DNA of 64,000 bases from Janthinobacterium sp. (GCA_003133225.1 PKWL01000041.1:186151-250150), one strand, 5' to 3'; shown: positions 41,218-53,746, numbered from the stretch's first letter. Notes: generated by a model not told the origin, from the sequence alone. Numbers and translations: made by a program.

Positions 41218-41246
41218 AAATGGGGCGTGGATGCCCCATTTTTTTC
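41218..41246 (+). terminator. Rho-independent terminator after ilvC
   Basis: AAATGGGGC-gtggat-GCCCCATTTTTTT. Confidence 0.9.
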
Positions 41247-41266
41247 ATCAGCCACGGAGCACCCCC

Positions 41267-42013
41267 ATGCACATCGCAAAATTCCTATTGGTCAGCGCCG
41301 CGGCGCTGACAGCGCAAGTCCAAGCCCAATCCCTGTCCACTTCCGGCACCCTCGTCGTAGTGCCCGCTTTCGCTGAAGTGCGGCATGCCAACGACCAGGT
41401 CGTAGCCATGCTGGCCATCGAAGAGCAAGACAAGGACAAAACCGTGGCCGCCTCGCGCGTCAATAAAAAAATGAAGCAGGGCATCGAAATTGTCAAGAAG
41501 GAGGATCCGCAGGCGAGCTTGAAAACCCAGGGTTATTACTCCTACCCCGTGTATGCCGACGAGCATCCGGGCGCAGCGGCGGCCAAGACACGCGTCGCGC
41601 TGTCCTGGCGCATCGGGCAAACGCTTCAGGTCAAGACCACCAATCTTGACGGATTGCCAAGGACCGTGGCGGCGGCGCAGCAGGTCTTGACCTTAAACAG
41701 CCTGCAGTTTGGCTTGACGCCGGCCACCGTCAAAAAGCTCGACGACCAGCGCCTTGCTGCGACCTATCAAAATCTGACTGAGCGCATCGACTCGATCGCG
41801 CGTGCGATGGGACGTAAGGCGAGCGATGCGGTGCTCGACACGGTCGACTTCGAAGGCTCGGGTGCGTACGCTCAGGATGCCTTGGCGGGCGCGCCCATGA
41901 TGCGCGGCGCCATGCTGATGAAGGGCGCCGCCGCCGCAGTCGAAGAACCAAGTTTTGAGGCGGGCGAGACGGCACTCCAGATGCGTCTGGTCGGCAAGGT
42001 GAAATTTAAGTAA
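41267..42013 (+). CDS. SIMPL-domain (DUF541) periplasmic protein
   Basis: Signal peptide MHIAKFLLVSAAALTAQVQAQ then LSTSGTLVVVPAFAEVRHANDQVVAMLAIEEQDKDK; the upstream start at 41231 lies inside the terminator. Confidence 0.75.
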   Translation: MHIAKFLLVSAAALTAQVQAQSLSTSGTLVVVPAFAEVRHANDQVVAMLAIEEQDKDKTVAASRVNKKMKQGIEIVKKEDPQASLKTQGYYSYPVYADEHPGAAAAKTRVALSWRIGQTLQVKTTNLDGLPRTVAAAQQVLTLNSLQFGLTPATVKKLDDQRLAATYQNLTERIDSIARAMGRKASDAVLDTVDFEGSGAYAQDALAGAPMMRGAMLMKGAAAAVEEPSFEAGETALQMRLVGKVKFK

Positions 42014-42128
42014 TTGGTCGCCTTTCCCTGCTGTCTTATAATAAGGGCGATCACCGCTGTGCGCCATGGGCGCTTCCCGCGGCAGCGTCCGTAAAAAGCG
42101 ATACCAGCTTTGATGCGCTAGTCGTAAA

Positions 42129-43022
42129 TTGAAATGGAATGATATGGCAAATTTTCCCCGTCGCCGAGCTAAAAATGGCACGCCGCTTGCAGCTAAAACA
42201 TCACGCCTGACGCGCTTTGGCAAGTTTGCGCGGCAGCAGCCGGGTGTCGCAACCGGCAAAACCTTGCGCCGGCGCGGCATTTTCTTGTTGCCGAACGCGT
42301 TTACGACGGCCGCTTTGTTTGGCGGATTTTATGCCATCGTCATGGCCATGAACCAAAAATTCGAGCTTGCAGCCTGGGCCATTTTTATCGCCATGATCCT
42401 CGACGGTCTCGACGGACGCATTGCCCGCCTGACCCATACCCAAAGCGAGTTCGGCGCGCAATATGACAGCCTGTCAGACATGGTTTCGTTCGGCGCCGCC
42501 CCGGCGCTGGTCATTTATGAGTGGTCGTTGCGCGGCTTAGGCAAGCTAGGCTGGCTGGCCGCTTTTGTCTATTGCGCCGGCGGCGCCTTGCGCCTGGCCC
42601 GTTTCAATACCAATATTGAAGTGGTCGACAAGCGTTTTTTCCAGGGCTTGCCAAGCCCGGCTGCGGCGGCGATGGTGGCCGGCTTCATCTTGCTGATGAA
42701 CGATTTGCAAGTATCTGGCATTCAATTGCCGTGGGTGTCTTGGAGTATTGCCCTGTTTGCCGGCTTGACCATGGTCACCAACGTGCCGTACTACAGCTTC
42801 AAGGACGTCAATTTTCGCAAGTCGGTACCGTTCATCGCCGTGTTTCTGATCGCGTTGATGTTCGCTCTGGTGTCGATCGACCCGCCCAAGATCTTATTTC
42901 CGATTTTTGTGACGTACGGCTTGTCCGGTTATGCCGTCTATTTCTGGCGCCTGGCAAAAGGGAAGCCGGTCAGCATTATTCAAACCGGTCACGAGCCGGT
43001 CGATCAAAGCGAACGCAGCTGA
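42129..43022 (+). CDS. pssA: CDP-diacylglycerol-serine O-phosphatidyltransferase
   Basis: CDP-alcohol motif DGLDGRIARLTHTQSEFGAQYDSLSD; alternative ATG 42144. Confidence 0.93.
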   Translation: MKWNDMANFPRRRAKNGTPLAAKTSRLTRFGKFARQQPGVATGKTLRRRGIFLLPNAFTTAALFGGFYAIVMAMNQKFELAAWAIFIAMILDGLDGRIARLTHTQSEFGAQYDSLSDMVSFGAAPALVIYEWSLRGLGKLGWLAAFVYCAGGALRLARFNTNIEVVDKRFFQGLPSPAAAAMVAGFILLMNDLQVSGIQLPWVSWSIALFAGLTMVTNVPYYSFKDVNFRKSVPFIAVFLIALMFALVSIDPPKILFPIFVTYGLSGYAVYFWRLAKGKPVSIIQTGHEPVDQSERS

Positions 43023-43072
43023 TTGGCAACGATGGCGGCGCGTATTTATTCTGAAAGCAATTAGGAGCATCT

Positions 43073-44620
43073 ATGAGCGAGTCATCGAATCGGCTTATTA
43101 TTTTTGACACCACCTTGCGTGACGGCGAGCAGTCGCCGGGCGCCTCGATGACCAAGGACGAAAAGATCCGCATCGCGAAACAGCTCGAACGCATGAAAGT
43201 CGACGTGATCGAGGCTGGATTCGCCGCCGCCTCTGGCGGCGATTTCGAATCGATCAAGGCGATCGCCAGCGTGGTGCGCGAGTCGACCGTTTGCTCGCTC
43301 TCGCGCGCCAACGAGCGCGACATTGCGCGCGCGGCCGAGGCCTTGGCGCCGGCCGCGCGCAAGCGCATCCACACCTTCATTGCGACTTCGCCCTTGCATA
43401 TGGAAGTGAAGCTGCGCATGGCGCCCGAGCAAGTGCTCGAGCAAGCAAGAAGCGCCGTGCGTTATGCCCGTCAGTTTACCGACGACATCGAATTTAGCCC
43501 GGAGGACGGCAGCCGTTCGGACGAGGATTTCCTGTGCCGGGTGCTCGAAGGCGTGATTGCCGAGGGCGCGACGACCATCAATTTCCCCGATACGGTCGGT
43601 TACGCCGTGCCTGAAATTTTTGGCAATACCATCAAGCGTTTGCGCGAGCGGATCCCCAATTCCGACAAGGCGATCTGGTCGGTGCATTGCCACAATGACC
43701 TCGGGCTGGCGGTGGCCAATTCGCTGGCCGGCGTGATGATTGGGGGCGCGCGCCAAGTCGAGTGCACCATCAACGGCTTGGGTGAACGTGCCGGCAACAC
43801 CGCGCTTGAAGAAGTCGTGATGGCGCTGCGCACGCGCGCCGCGTACTACAATTTAAGCGTCGCCATCGACACCACGCAAATCCTCGCTGCCTCGCGCCTG
43901 GTGTCGCAAATTACGGGGTTTGTCGTGCAGCCGAACAAGGCGGTGGTGGGTGCCAACGCCTTCGCTCACGCCTCTGGGATTCATCAGGACGGCATCTTGA
44001 AGGCGCGCGAAACCTACGAAATTATGCGCGCGCAAGATGTCGGCTGGGCTGCCAACAAGATCGTGTTGGGCAAACTGTCCGGGCGCAACGCGTTCAAGCA
44101 GCGCCTGCAGGAACTGGGCATCGTGCTTGACTCCGAGGCGGAAATTAATGCCGCCTTCGTCCGTTTCAAGGAACTTGCCGACCGCAAATCAGAGATTTTC
44201 GACGAGGACATCTTGGCCTTGGTTTCAGACGAGGAACATGCGCATGAGAACGAATTTTACCGCTATGTTTCCTTGGCGCAGCATTCCGAGACGGGCGAGA
44301 CGCCTTGCGCCAAGGTGGTTTTTTCCATTGACGGCCAGGAGCATGTGTGTGAAGGCCGCGGCGACGGCCCCGTCGATGCGACCGTCAATGCCATCGAAAG
44401 CGCAGCGGCCAGCGGCGCCGAACTGGTCTTGTTTTCGATCAACGCGATTAGCACCGGTACCCAGTCGCAAGGCGAGGTGACGATGCGCCTGTCCAAGCTG
44501 GGGCGCATAGTCAACGGCGTGGGCGCCGACCCGGATATTGTCGTCGCCTCCGCCAAGGCGTATTTATCGGCCTTAAACAAGCTGCATTCGAAAATCGAGC
44601 GCCTCAATCCGCAGTTGTAG
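43073..44620 (+). CDS. leuA: 2-isopropylmalate synthase
   Basis: [37 protein letters not shown]. Confidence 0.96.
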   Translation: MSESSNRLIIFDTTLRDGEQSPGASMTKDEKIRIAKQLERMKVDVIEAGFAAASGGDFESIKAIASVVRESTVCSLSRANERDIARAAEALAPAARKRIHTFIATSPLHMEVKLRMAPEQVLEQARSAVRYARQFTDDIEFSPEDGSRSDEDFLCRVLEGVIAEGATTINFPDTVGYAVPEIFGNTIKRLRERIPNSDKAIWSVHCHNDLGLAVANSLAGVMIGGARQVECTINGLGERAGNTALEEVVMALRTRAAYYNLSVAIDTTQILAASRLVSQITGFVVQPNKAVVGANAFAHASGIHQDGILKARETYEIMRAQDVGWAANKIVLGKLSGRNAFKQRLQELGIVLDSEAEINAAFVRFKELADRKSEIFDEDILALVSDEEHAHENEFYRYVSLAQHSETGETPCAKVVFSIDGQEHVCEGRGDGPVDATVNAIESAAASGAELVLFSINAISTGTQSQGEVTMRLSKLGRIVNGVGADPDIVVASAKAYLSALNKLHSKIERLNPQL

Positions 44621-44828
44621 CCGCTGGCGCGCGGGCGTGGGCGATTTTTCACGATTTTCACCGAAAGAGGGTGGTCCAAGGCTGTTCATGAAACAAAAGG
44701 GGCGGCAGCGCAATACAGGGGCGTCGTTTTCCGATATACTGGCGCGTCTGGTCTTTTGATCAGTTTTTTAATCGAAGTTCACGGTGCTTGGGGTTGCGAC
44801 TCTGCGCACCGCATGTGAAAGGTTCATC

Positions 44829-45098
44829 ATGACAGTAGAAAATATCAACAAAGCGGCCATTATTGCGGACAATGCACGTGCTCAAAACGACACGGGCTCG
44901 CCGGAAGTGCAAGTAGCGTTGCTGACAGCTCGTATCAACGAACTAAATGGCCACTTTAAAGTACATGCCAAGGATCACCATTCGCGTCGTGGTCTGATCA
45001 TGATGGTCAACCGTCGGAAGAGCTTGTTGTCTTACCTCAAGGCCAAAGACGCTGCCCGTTATCGTGACCTGATCGCTAAACTCGGTCTGCGCAAGTAA
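44829..45098 (+). CDS. rpsO: 30S ribosomal protein S15
   Basis: 89 aa, [52 protein letters not shown]. Confidence 0.98.
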   Translation: MTVENINKAAIIADNARAQNDTGSPEVQVALLTARINELNGHFKVHAKDHHSRRGLIMMVNRRKSLLSYLKAKDAARYRDLIAKLGLRK

Positions 45099-45123
45099 TT
45101 TTTGCAAGACTAGGGTTATGCAG

Positions 45124-45158
45124 AAATGCCTGCGCCAGTTCGCTGACGCGGGCATTTT
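45124..45158 (+). terminator. rpsO terminator/attenuator
   Basis: AAATGCCTGCG-ccagttcgctga-CGCGGGCATTTT. Confidence 0.8.
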
Positions 45159-45358
45159 GCTATTTTAAAGTTGGATTGTATTTTCATTTGGCAATATCGC
45201 GCCAGATAGGCTCGGCCAGATAGGCTCGGCCAAGTGGGCCGGGCCGGACGGGGAACTTGAGCTAGTAGTAAAGGCGGCGCTTCATGCGTGACGGGCCGCC
45301 TGTGGTGAGGTGAACGACAGCTCCTGAAAATCTGTCGGCAAATAGAAAGGGATTTTCC

Positions 45359-47488
45359 ATGTTTAATAAAATTTCCAAAACCTTCCAGTACGGCCAACAT
45401 TCGGTGACGCTGGAAACGGGCGAAATCGCGCGCCAGGCTTCAGGCGCGGTCTTGGTGTCGATCGAGGATACCGTCGTTCTGGCAACGATCGTGGCCCGCA
45501 AAGATGCCAAGCCAGGCCAGGATTTTTTTCCGCTGACCGTCGATTACGTTGAAAAAACTTATGCTGCAGGCAAAATCCCGGGCGGTTTTTTCAAGCGCGA
45601 AGGTCGTCCTTCGGAAAAAGAAACATTGACGTCGCGCCTGATCGACCGTCCAATTCGGCCTCTGTTTCCGGAAGGCTACCTAAATGAAGTGCAAATCATC
45701 ATTCACGTCTTGTCGGTGAACCCGGAGATCGATCCGGACATCGCTGCCATGATCGGCGCTTCGGCTGCCTTGTGCGTATCGGGTGTGCCCTTTAGCGGCC
45801 CGATCGGCGCTGCGCGCGTCGGTTACGCGAACGGCCAATATATCCTGAACCCAACGACGACCCAGCTGAAAACGTCGGAAATGGATCTCGTTGTGGCCGG
45901 CACGGAAACGGCCGTGCTGATGGTCGAATCGGAAGCGAAACAATTGTCCGAAGAAGTCATGCTCGGCGCGGTCGTGTTCGGTCATGAGCAAATGAAAGTG
46001 GTCATCGATGCCATCCATGAATTGGTGCGCGATGGCGGCAAGCCTGAAATCGAATGGGCGCCGCCGGCCAAAAACGAAGCGCTGATCGCGCGCGTTGCCC
46101 ATTTCGCCGGCGCCAAAATCCGCGACGCCTACCAGACCAAGGACAAGCAGCAGCGTACCGCCAAGTTGAAGGCGGCGACCTCGGAAGTGATGGCGGATCT
46201 GTCGGCCGAAGCGGCCGCAAGCGGCGCTTCGGCACCGGATTCGGCTGAAATCAACAATATCTTGTTCGACATCGAAGCGAAGATCGTGCGTTCGCAAATT
46301 CTCGATGGCGAGCCCCGCATCGACGGCCGCGACACCCGCACCGTGCGTCCGATCTCGATTCGCACCAGCGTGCTGCCACGCACCCACGGTTCGGCCCTGT
46401 TTACCCGCGGCGAAACCCAAGCGCTGGTCGTCGCCACCCTCGGCACCGCACGCGACAGCCAGAAGATCGATGCTCTGATGGGTGAATTCACCGACAGCTT
46501 CATGCTCCATTACAACATGCCTCCGTTCGCGACGGGCGAAACGGGCCGCGTTGGCACGCCGAAGCGGCGTGAAATCGGCCACGGCCGTCTGGCCAAGCGC
46601 GCTTTGCTGGCCGCGCTGCCGGCACCGGAGGAGTTCAGCTACTCCGTGCGTCTGGTGTCTGAAATCACGGAATCGAACGGTTCCTCGTCGATGGCATCAG
46701 TCTGCGGCGGTTGCCTGGCACTGATGGATGCGGGCGTGCCGATGAAGGCACACGTGGCCGGTATCGCGATGGGCTTGATCAAGGAAGGCGGCAAGTTCGC
46801 CGTCTTGTCCGATATCTTAGGCGACGAAGATCACTTGGGCGATATGGACTTTAAGGTAGCCGGTACGGCCAACGGAATCACGGCCTTGCAGATGGATATC
46901 AAGATCATGGGCATCACCAAGGAAATCATGCAAGTGGCGCTGGCGCAAGCCAAGGAAGGGCGCGAGCACATATTGGGCGAAATGCAAAAAGCCATGCCTC
47001 ATGTGAAAACCGAACTCTCCGATTTCGCGCCGCGCCTGATCACGGTCAAGATCAATCCGGAAAAAATTCGTGACGTCATCGGTAAGGGCGGCGCCGTGAT
47101 CCGTGCGCTGACCGAAGAGACCGGCACCCAGATCGATATCAGCGACGAGGGCGTCGTCACCATCGCGTCCGTCGACGCTGCCGCCGGCCAGGAAGCCAAG
47201 CGCCGCATCGAGGAATTGACGGCGTCGGTGGAAGTGGGCAAGACGTACGAAGGCACGGTTCTAAAGTTGCTGGACTTCGGCGCGATCGTGCAGGTGATGC
47301 CAGGTAAAGACGGCTTGCTGCACATCAGCCAAATTGCCAACGAACGCGTCAATGCGGTCGCCGATTACTTGAAAGAAGGCCAACTGGTGCGTGTGAAAGT
47401 GCTCGAAACGGACGATCGCGGCCGTTTGAAACTGTCGATGAAGGCAGCTGCCGCGGAAAATGGTGCTGAGCCAGTCGCCGCGCAATAA
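45359..47488 (+). CDS. pnp: Polyribonucleotide nucleotidyltransferase
   Basis: 709 aa with RNase PH repeats, KH ([22 protein letters not shown]) and S1 domains. Confidence 0.98.
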   Translation: MFNKISKTFQYGQHSVTLETGEIARQASGAVLVSIEDTVVLATIVARKDAKPGQDFFPLTVDYVEKTYAAGKIPGGFFKREGRPSEKETLTSRLIDRPIRPLFPEGYLNEVQIIIHVLSVNPEIDPDIAAMIGASAALCVSGVPFSGPIGAARVGYANGQYILNPTTTQLKTSEMDLVVAGTETAVLMVESEAKQLSEEVMLGAVVFGHEQMKVVIDAIHELVRDGGKPEIEWAPPAKNEALIARVAHFAGAKIRDAYQTKDKQQRTAKLKAATSEVMADLSAEAAASGASAPDSAEINNILFDIEAKIVRSQILDGEPRIDGRDTRTVRPISIRTSVLPRTHGSALFTRGETQALVVATLGTARDSQKIDALMGEFTDSFMLHYNMPPFATGETGRVGTPKRREIGHGRLAKRALLAALPAPEEFSYSVRLVSEITESNGSSSMASVCGGCLALMDAGVPMKAHVAGIAMGLIKEGGKFAVLSDILGDEDHLGDMDFKVAGTANGITALQMDIKIMGITKEIMQVALAQAKEGREHILGEMQKAMPHVKTELSDFAPRLITVKINPEKIRDVIGKGGAVIRALTEETGTQIDISDEGVVTIASVDAAAGQEAKRRIEELTASVEVGKTYEGTVLKLLDFGAIVQVMPGKDGLLHISQIANERVNAVADYLKEGQLVRVKVLETDDRGRLKLSMKAAAAENGAEPVAAQ

Positions 47489-47511
47489 AGCAATAAGTAG
47501 TCTCGTCAGTC

Positions 47512-47544
47512 AAAAAAAACCGCCCCGAGGGCGGTTTTTTTTCG
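47512..47544 (+). terminator. Rho-independent terminator after pnp
   Basis: AAAAAAAACCGCCC-cga-GGGCGGTTTTTTTT. Confidence 0.95.
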
Positions 47545-47837
47545 CTCCCAGCGCCCCTTGCTGCGAGCGCCATGACCTTTGGCAGAAGAGAAAATGCAGT
47601 TGGCACACCCCTGCGGCGGCGCGGCCGGCTGCTGCACATTCGCATCTATTCATGAGCAATGTATTTCCCTGTTCGCGCCCACCTGACCCGCACGCCATGC
47701 GCTGCGCCCCCGGAACGACCATTGCCGCATTAAAACGGATTGGCGCGCCCTACGGCGCGCGAGTTTGCCGCTCGCCGCGCGTGCCATGGCGCCCGTGCTG
47801 TCGTACAATCACGCTTTCATCCAAAGGGAAGCGAACC

Positions 47838-48818
47838 ATGCGTGTGATTGAAATCAGTCAGCCCGGCCCAGCCGATGTTCTAAAGCTTGCCGAACGGCCC
47901 CTGCCAGAATTAAAGGCCGGTGAGGTACTCATCAAAGTGCATGCGGCCGGCTTGAACCGGCCGGATGTGTTGCAGCGGCTGGGGCTGTACCCGGTGCCGC
48001 CGGGCGCCTCTGACTTGCCTGGTCTGGAAGTGGCCGGCGAGATTGTTGCCGGCGAGCTCGCCGGCACCGGTTTCAAGATGGGCGACATGGTCTGCGCGCT
48101 CGTGCAAGGCGGTGGCTACGCCGAATATTGCGCCGCCCCCAGCGGGCAATGTCTGCCCGTGCCCAATCAGTGGTCGCCTCTGGAAGCGGCCTCGCTGCCG
48201 GAAAACTATTTCACAGTCTGGAGCAATGTATTCGACCGCGCCAATCTGCGCGCCGGCGAAACGTTGCTGGTTCAGGGCGGCAGTTCCGGCATCGGTGTGA
48301 CGGCGATCCAGCTTGCGAAGGCTCTCGGCCACCGCGTCTTTGCCACTGCCGGCAGCGATGACAAGTGCCGCGCCTGCGAAGTTTTGGGTGCCGAGCGCGG
48401 CATAAATTATCGCAGCGAAGACTTCGCGGAAGTCGTCAAAATGCTCACGTCGGGCAAGGGCGTGGACGTCATCCTCGACATGGTCGGGGGCGATTATTTA
48501 CCCCGTGAAATCAGCTGTCTGGCCGACGACGGCCGCATCAGCCTGATCGCGCATTTGGGGGGCTCGAAGGCAACAGTCGACCTGGGCCAGGTTTTGCGCC
48601 GACGTTTGACCATCACAGGCTCGACCTTGCGGCCGCGTCCGATCGCCTTTAAAGCGGCCATTGCGGCGCAATTGCGGGAACATGTCTGGCCCTTGCTGGA
48701 ATCGGGCCAACTCAAGCCTGTCATTTTCAAGACATTTCCGTTGGAACAGGCCGCCGCCGCGCACGCGCTGATGGAAAGCAGCACGCACGTGGGGAAAATC
48801 ATGCTGCAAGTAATTTGA
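47838..48818 (+). CDS. NAD(P)H quinone oxidoreductase (zinc-independent MDR family)
   Basis: LVQGGSSGIGVTAIQLAKALGHRVFATAGSDDK; ATG 47838 preferred over 47460. Confidence 0.9.
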   Translation: MRVIEISQPGPADVLKLAERPLPELKAGEVLIKVHAAGLNRPDVLQRLGLYPVPPGASDLPGLEVAGEIVAGELAGTGFKMGDMVCALVQGGGYAEYCAAPSGQCLPVPNQWSPLEAASLPENYFTVWSNVFDRANLRAGETLLVQGGSSGIGVTAIQLAKALGHRVFATAGSDDKCRACEVLGAERGINYRSEDFAEVVKMLTSGKGVDVILDMVGGDYLPREISCLADDGRISLIAHLGGSKATVDLGQVLRRRLTITGSTLRPRPIAFKAAIAAQLREHVWPLLESGQLKPVIFKTFPLEQAAAAHALMESSTHVGKIMLQVI

Positions 48819-48958
48819 GCGTGGAGGTGATCTGGGTGAGCCGTGGCCCCGGCGCCAAATTGGCGCTGCTGCTGCGAGAAAAGGGGCGCGCCGCATTGCC
48901 TATTTGACCGGCATTGCCGGGCCGCGTAAAATAGCAGGCTATCGAAATTTAGGCTACT

Positions 48959-49708
48959 ATGCGTCGCAAACTCATTGTTGGAAACTGGAAAATGAACGGC
49001 AGCCTCGGCGCGAACTCGGTGTTGCTAGCGGGAATCGTTGCCGGCTTGTCTGACTCTCGTGCAGACTGTGCGGTATGCGCGCCGGCTCCTTATCTGGCGC
49101 AGTGTCAGGCGCAATTGTCTGGCACCCCCGTTGGCTGGGGCGCACAAGATGTCTCGCCCCACGCCAACGGCGCCTATACGGGCGAAGTGGCGGCCGGCAT
49201 GTTGCGCGACTTTGCCTGCCGCTACGTGATCGTCGGTCATTCCGAGCGGCGCGCCTATCATGCCGAGAGCAATGATCTGGTGGGGCAAAAGACAGTCGCG
49301 GCCATCGCCGCCGGCTTGACACCGATCGTGTGCCTCGGTGAAACGCTGGCCGAGCGCGACGCGGGGCACACCAATTTGGTCGTCAATGCCCAGCTGGGCG
49401 CCGTGCTGGCTGCGCTTGATGGGGCCGACGTCGACAAGATCGTGCTCGCCTACGAGCCAGTATGGGCGATCGGCACCGGCAAGACGGCGACGGCGGGCAT
49501 GGCGCAAGAGGTGCACGCGGTGCTGCGGGCGCAATTGGCGCAAAAAAATGCGGATGCTGCCGCCGGCGTGCAAATTTTGTACGGCGGCAGCATGAAGCCG
49601 GAGAATGCGAAGGAATTGATGGCCATGCCCGATATTGATGGCGGCCTAATTGGTGGGGCCGCATTGAAGGCGGCAGATTTCCTGGCGATTGTTCACGCCG
49701 CTAATTGA
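48959..49708 (+). CDS. tpiA: Triosephosphate isomerase
   Basis: [40 protein letters not shown]. Confidence 0.97.
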   Translation: MRRKLIVGNWKMNGSLGANSVLLAGIVAGLSDSRADCAVCAPAPYLAQCQAQLSGTPVGWGAQDVSPHANGAYTGEVAAGMLRDFACRYVIVGHSERRAYHAESNDLVGQKTVAAIAAGLTPIVCLGETLAERDAGHTNLVVNAQLGAVLAALDGADVDKIVLAYEPVWAIGTGKTATAGMAQEVHAVLRAQLAQKNADAAAGVQILYGGSMKPENAKELMAMPDIDGGLIGGAALKAADFLAIVHAAN

Positions 49709-49737
49709 ATTAATTTAAACTGAGAATGGAATAAGCA

Positions 49738-50142
49738 ATGAACACTTTGTTCAATTTGGTGGTGGTGGTGCAGGTGCTGTCGGCGTTAATTATCATCGCG
49801 TTGGTCTTGCTGCAGCATGGCAAAGGGGCCGATATGGGGGCCGCTTTCGGTTCCGGCGCTTCGGGCAGTTTGTTCGGCGCGACCGGCTCGTCCAATTTCA
49901 TGTCGAAGTCGACGGGCTTGGCTGCCGCCATTTTCTTTGCGGCGACGCTTGGTCTGTCCTATATGGCCAACCAGCGCTCGACGACGGTTAGCGGCGGCGT
50001 CATGGAGAAGGTGACGACGCCGATCGCTCCCGTCAGCGGGGCGGGCGCCATTCCAACGGCGAAGCCGGCCACTTCGGCGCCGCCAGCGCCAGCGCCGGCA
50101 GCACCAAGCCCTAACGTGCCGGCTACGCAAATACCGAAGTAA
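49738..50142 (+). CDS. secG: Preprotein translocase subunit SecG
   Basis: VLLQHGKGADMGAAFGSGASGSLFGATGSSNFMSK. Confidence 0.95.
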   Translation: MNTLFNLVVVVQVLSALIIIALVLLQHGKGADMGAAFGSGASGSLFGATGSSNFMSKSTGLAAAIFFAATLGLSYMANQRSTTVSGGVMEKVTTPIAPVSGAGAIPTAKPATSAPPAPAPAAPSPNVPATQIPK

Positions 50143-50289
50143 TGGCGCATGGCCTTGCCATTTGTTCCGAGTGGCTTGGCGCAATAACAATCCGGTATAA
50201 ATAAATAAGGTTTTATCGTTTTTCTTTCTCTTTTAGTGCAATTGCGCATTAACAAAGACATTAAAGCGGAGTAGAATAATGCCCATGAC

Positions 50290-50374
50290 GCCGACGTGGT
50301 GAAATTGGTAGACACGCTATCTTGAGGGGGTAGTGGCGAAAGCTGTGCGAGTTCGAGTCTCGCCGCCGGCACCA
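50290..50374 (+). tRNA. tRNA-Leu (GAG)
   Basis: GCCGACGTGGTGAAATTGGTAGACACGCTATCTTGAGGGGGTAGTGGCGAAAGCTGTGCGAGTTCGAGTCTCGCCGCCGGCACCA; class II variable arm, anticodon GAG, CCA encoded. Confidence 0.95.
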
Positions 50375-50537
50375 AAAATTGAAAGCCAGCGAGGGCTGTG
50401 CCTTTGCTGGTTTTTTTGCGAGAATATTAGCCGTTCGATTCCTGGCGTTCGCTGCATCTGGGGTCGTAACGTTAAGTGCGCTGCAAGGGACCGCAGCGTT
50501 TGCATTTAACCGATCGTTCAACATAAGCTAATCCATC

Positions 50538-50897
50538 GTGAACCTCGAAATTTATTTTCCTGTCCTCTTGTTTATCCTCGTCGGTATCGGCGTTGGCATC
50601 GTCCCGCAGGTGTTGGGGCGTTTGCTGGGGCCCAATAATCCCGATGCGGCCAAACTGTCCCCTTATGAGTGTGGCTTCGAAGCATTTGAAGATGCGCGCA
50701 TGAAATTCGACGTCCGGTACTATCTGGTCGCCATCCTCTTTATTTTGTTCGATCTGGAAACGGCATTCTTTTTCCCGTGGGGCGTGGCCATGCGCGAGTT
50801 GGGCTGGGCCGGTTTCGTGACGATGATGGTGTTCATCACTGAATTCGTGGTCGGGTTTTGGTATATCTGGAAGAAAGGTGCCCTTGATTGGGAATAA
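50538..50897 (+). CDS. nuoA: NADH-quinone oxidoreductase subunit A
   Basis: [41 protein letters not shown]. Confidence 0.97.
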   Translation: MNLEIYFPVLLFILVGIGVGIVPQVLGRLLGPNNPDAAKLSPYECGFEAFEDARMKFDVRYYLVAILFILFDLETAFFFPWGVAMRELGWAGFVTMMVFITEFVVGFWYIWKKGALDWE

Positions 50898-50900
50898 GCC

Positions 50901-51377
50901 ATGTCAATTGAAGGCGTATTAAACGAAGGTTTCATCACCACGACGGCCGACAAGCTGATCAACTGGGCGCGCACCGGGTCGATGTACCCGATGACGTTCG
51001 GTCTGGCTTGCTGCGCGGTGGAGATGATGCATGCCGGTGCGGCGCGTTACGATTTGGAGCGTTTTGGCTTCATGTTCCGTCCCTCGCCCCGCCAGTCCGA
51101 TGTCATGATCGTGGCCGGTACGCTGTGCAATAAGATGGCGCCGGCGTTGCGCAAGGTCTACGACCAGATGCCGGAGCCGCGTTGGGTCATCTCGATGGGT
51201 TCCTGCGCTAACGGCGGCGGTTATTATCACTATTCGTACTCGGTGGTACGCGGCTGCGACCGCATCGTTCCGGTTGACGTTTATGTCCCGGGTTGCCCGC
51301 CGACGGCGGAAGCGCTGCTGTATGGCATTTTGCAGCTGCATAACAAGATCAAGCGCACCAACACGATCGCGCGCTAA
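50901..51377 (+). CDS. nuoB: NADH-quinone oxidoreductase subunit B
   Basis: [54 protein letters not shown]. Confidence 0.98.
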   Translation: MSIEGVLNEGFITTTADKLINWARTGSMYPMTFGLACCAVEMMHAGAARYDLERFGFMFRPSPRQSDVMIVAGTLCNKMAPALRKVYDQMPEPRWVISMGSCANGGGYYHYSYSVVRGCDRIVPVDVYVPGCPPTAEALLYGILQLHNKIKRTNTIAR

Positions 51378-51394
51378 ACGGGAAGTTGTAGACT

Positions 51395-51988
51395 ATGGCA
51401 ACACATTTGGAAGTCTTGGAAGCCGCCCTGCGCCATGCGCTAGGTGAGCGAGCAAGCATCAGCGTGGCGCTGGGCGAAGTGACTCTAGTGCTTGAGTCTG
51501 CCGATTACCTTGCGGCGATGAAAGTATTGCGCGATGACGCCGGCTTGCGCTTCGAGCAGCTCATCGATTTGGCTGGTGTCGATTATCAAACCTATGGCGA
51601 CGGCGCGTGGCATGGCTTGCGCTTTGCGGTCGTCTCCCACCTGATGTCGGTGCAGCACAACTGGCGTTTGCGCGTGCGCGTTTTCGCTGCCGACGACAGC
51701 ATGCCGCAGGTGGCTTCGGTGACCGGCATCTGGCGCTCGGCCAACTGGTACGAACGCGAAGCATTTGACTTGTTCGGCATCTTGTTTGACGGTCACAACG
51801 ATCTGCGCCGCCTGTTGACGGACTACGGCTTCATCGGCCATCCGTTCCGCAAAGATTTCCCCGTCTCCGGTTATGTCGAGATGCGTTACGATCCGGAACA
51901 AAAACGCGTGATTTATCAGGCCGTGACGATCGAACCCCGGGAAAACGTGCCGCGTGTGATACGCGAAGAACATTATGGGACGAAATAA
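51395..51988 (+). CDS. nuoC: NADH-quinone oxidoreductase subunit C
   Basis: [39 protein letters not shown]. Confidence 0.97.
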   Translation: MATHLEVLEAALRHALGERASISVALGEVTLVLESADYLAAMKVLRDDAGLRFEQLIDLAGVDYQTYGDGAWHGLRFAVVSHLMSVQHNWRLRVRVFAADDSMPQVASVTGIWRSANWYEREAFDLFGILFDGHNDLRRLLTDYGFIGHPFRKDFPVSGYVEMRYDPEQKRVIYQAVTIEPRENVPRVIREEHYGTK

Positions 51989-53241
51989 TGGCCGAAATTA
52001 AAAATTACACCCTCAATTTTGGTCCGCAGCATCCCGCCGCGCATGGCGTGTTGCGCATGGTGCTCGAGCTCGATGGTGAAGTGATTCAGCGCGTTGACCC
52101 GCACATCGGGTTGCTGCACCGGGCCACGGAAAAGCTGGCCGAGCAAAAGACCTATCTGCAGTCGGTGCCGTACATGGACCGCCTCGACTATGTGTCGATG
52201 ATGTGCAACGAGCACGCCTACGTGCTGGCCATCGAAAAACTGCTGAGCCTGGAAGTGCCGCTGCGCGCGCAATACATCCGCGTCATGTTCGACGAGATCA
52301 CGCGCTTGCTGAACCACTTGCTGTGGCTGGGCGCGCATGCGCTTGACGTAGGCGCGATGGGCCCCTTCCTGTATGCCTTCCGCGACCGCGAAGACTTGAT
52401 GGATTGCTACGAAGCGGTGTCGGGCGCGCGCATGCATGCCGCCTATTACCGTCCGGGCGGGGTCTATCGCGACTTGCCGGACGTGATGCCCCAGAACAAG
52501 CCCTCGATCATTCGCAATGCCAAAGCGATTGCCCAGCGCAACGAGAACCGCCAAGGCTCGATGCTCGACTTCATCGAAGACTTCACGAACCGTTTTCCGA
52601 CCTATGTCGACGAATACGAAACCTTGCTGACGGATAATCGCATCTGGAAGCAGCGCACCGTCGGCGTCGGCGTGGTCACGCCGGAAGCGGCGCTGGCGAT
52701 GGGCTTTAGCGGAGCCATGGTGCGCGGTTCCGGCATCGAATGGGATTTGCGCAAAAAGCAGCCGTACGAAGTCTACGACTTACTCGAGTTCGATATCCCG
52801 ATCGGCACCAATGGCGATTGCTACGACCGTTATCTGGTGCGTATGGAAGAAATGCGCCAATCGAACCGCATCATCGTGCAATGCGTCGAATGGCTGCGCA
52901 ACAATCCGGGTCCCGTCATGAGCGAGAACCGCAAAGTGGCGCCGCCAAGCCGGGTCGACATGAAGACCAACATGGAATCGCTGATTCACCACTTCAAGCT
53001 ATTTACGGAAGGTTTCCACGTCCCCCCTGGCGAAGCGTACAGCGCGATCGAGCATCCGAAGGGCGAGTTCGGCATTTACCTGGTCTCCGATGGCGCCAAC
53101 AAGCCGTACCGGATGAAGATCCGCGCGCCCGGGTATGCACACTTGCAAGGCATGGATGAAATGGCGCGCGGGCACATGATTGCCGACGCAGTCACGATTA
53201 TTGGTAACCAAGATATCGTCTTTGGCGAAATCGATAGATAA
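51988..53241 (+). CDS. nuoD: NADH-quinone oxidoreductase subunit D
   Basis: [32 protein letters not shown]. Confidence 0.98.
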   Translation: MAEIKNYTLNFGPQHPAAHGVLRMVLELDGEVIQRVDPHIGLLHRATEKLAEQKTYLQSVPYMDRLDYVSMMCNEHAYVLAIEKLLSLEVPLRAQYIRVMFDEITRLLNHLLWLGAHALDVGAMGPFLYAFRDREDLMDCYEAVSGARMHAAYYRPGGVYRDLPDVMPQNKPSIIRNAKAIAQRNENRQGSMLDFIEDFTNRFPTYVDEYETLLTDNRIWKQRTVGVGVVTPEAALAMGFSGAMVRGSGIEWDLRKKQPYEVYDLLEFDIPIGTNGDCYDRYLVRMEEMRQSNRIIVQCVEWLRNNPGPVMSENRKVAPPSRVDMKTNMESLIHHFKLFTEGFHVPPGEAYSAIEHPKGEFGIYLVSDGANKPYRMKIRAPGYAHLQGMDEMARGHMIADAVTIIGNQDIVFGEIDR

Positions 53242-53254
53242 GGCCTTGAGGCTC

Positions 53255-53746
53255 ATGTTGTTATCAGAACAGTCATACCAGAAAATCGACCGCGAAGTCG
53301 CTAAATATCCCCCCGACCAAAAGCAATCTGCAGTGATGGCCGCGCTCGCCATCGCCCAGGATGAAAAAGGCTGGCTGGCTCCGGAAACCATGCAAGATGT
53401 CGCCGCCTATTTGCAAATGCCGGCCATCGCCGTGCAGGAAGTGGCGACGTTTTACAATATGTACAACGTCAAGCCAGTCGGCAAATTCAAGGTGTCGGTG
53501 TGCACCAATTTGCCGTGCGCCTTGTCCGGCGGCGAGCGCGCTGCCGCCCACTTGAAAGCCACGCTCGGCATCGATTACCACGAGACAACGGCCGACGGCC
53601 AAGTCACGCTAGTCGAGGGCGAGTGCATGGGCGCTTGCGCTGATGCCCCTGTCATGCTCGTCAACAACAAGCGCATGTGCAGCAGGATGACCAATGAGAA
53701 AATCGACGCCTTGGTCGGTGAATTGACCAGCGGAGCGGCGGAATGA
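53255..53746 (+). CDS. nuoE: NADH-quinone oxidoreductase subunit E
   Basis: [2Fe-2S] thioredoxin-like fold; [27 protein letters not shown]. Confidence 0.97.
   Translation: MLLSEQSYQKIDREVAKYPPDQKQSAVMAALAIAQDEKGWLAPETMQDVAAYLQMPAIAVQEVATFYNMYNVKPVGKFKVSVCTNLPCALSGGERAAAHLKATLGIDYHETTADGQVTLVEGECMGACADAPVMLVNNKRMCSRMTNEKIDALVGELTSGAAE

Noticed and set aside
41231-41266. Upstream start of the SIMPL-domain ORF (MPHFFHQPRSTP...)
   Set aside because: It lies within the ilvC terminator hairpin; the ATG at 41267 begins a proper signal peptide.
47460-47837. N-terminal extension of the quinone oxidoreductase ORF
   Set aside because: Overlaps the pnp 3' end and terminator; the ATG at 47838 starts the typical MDR N-terminus.
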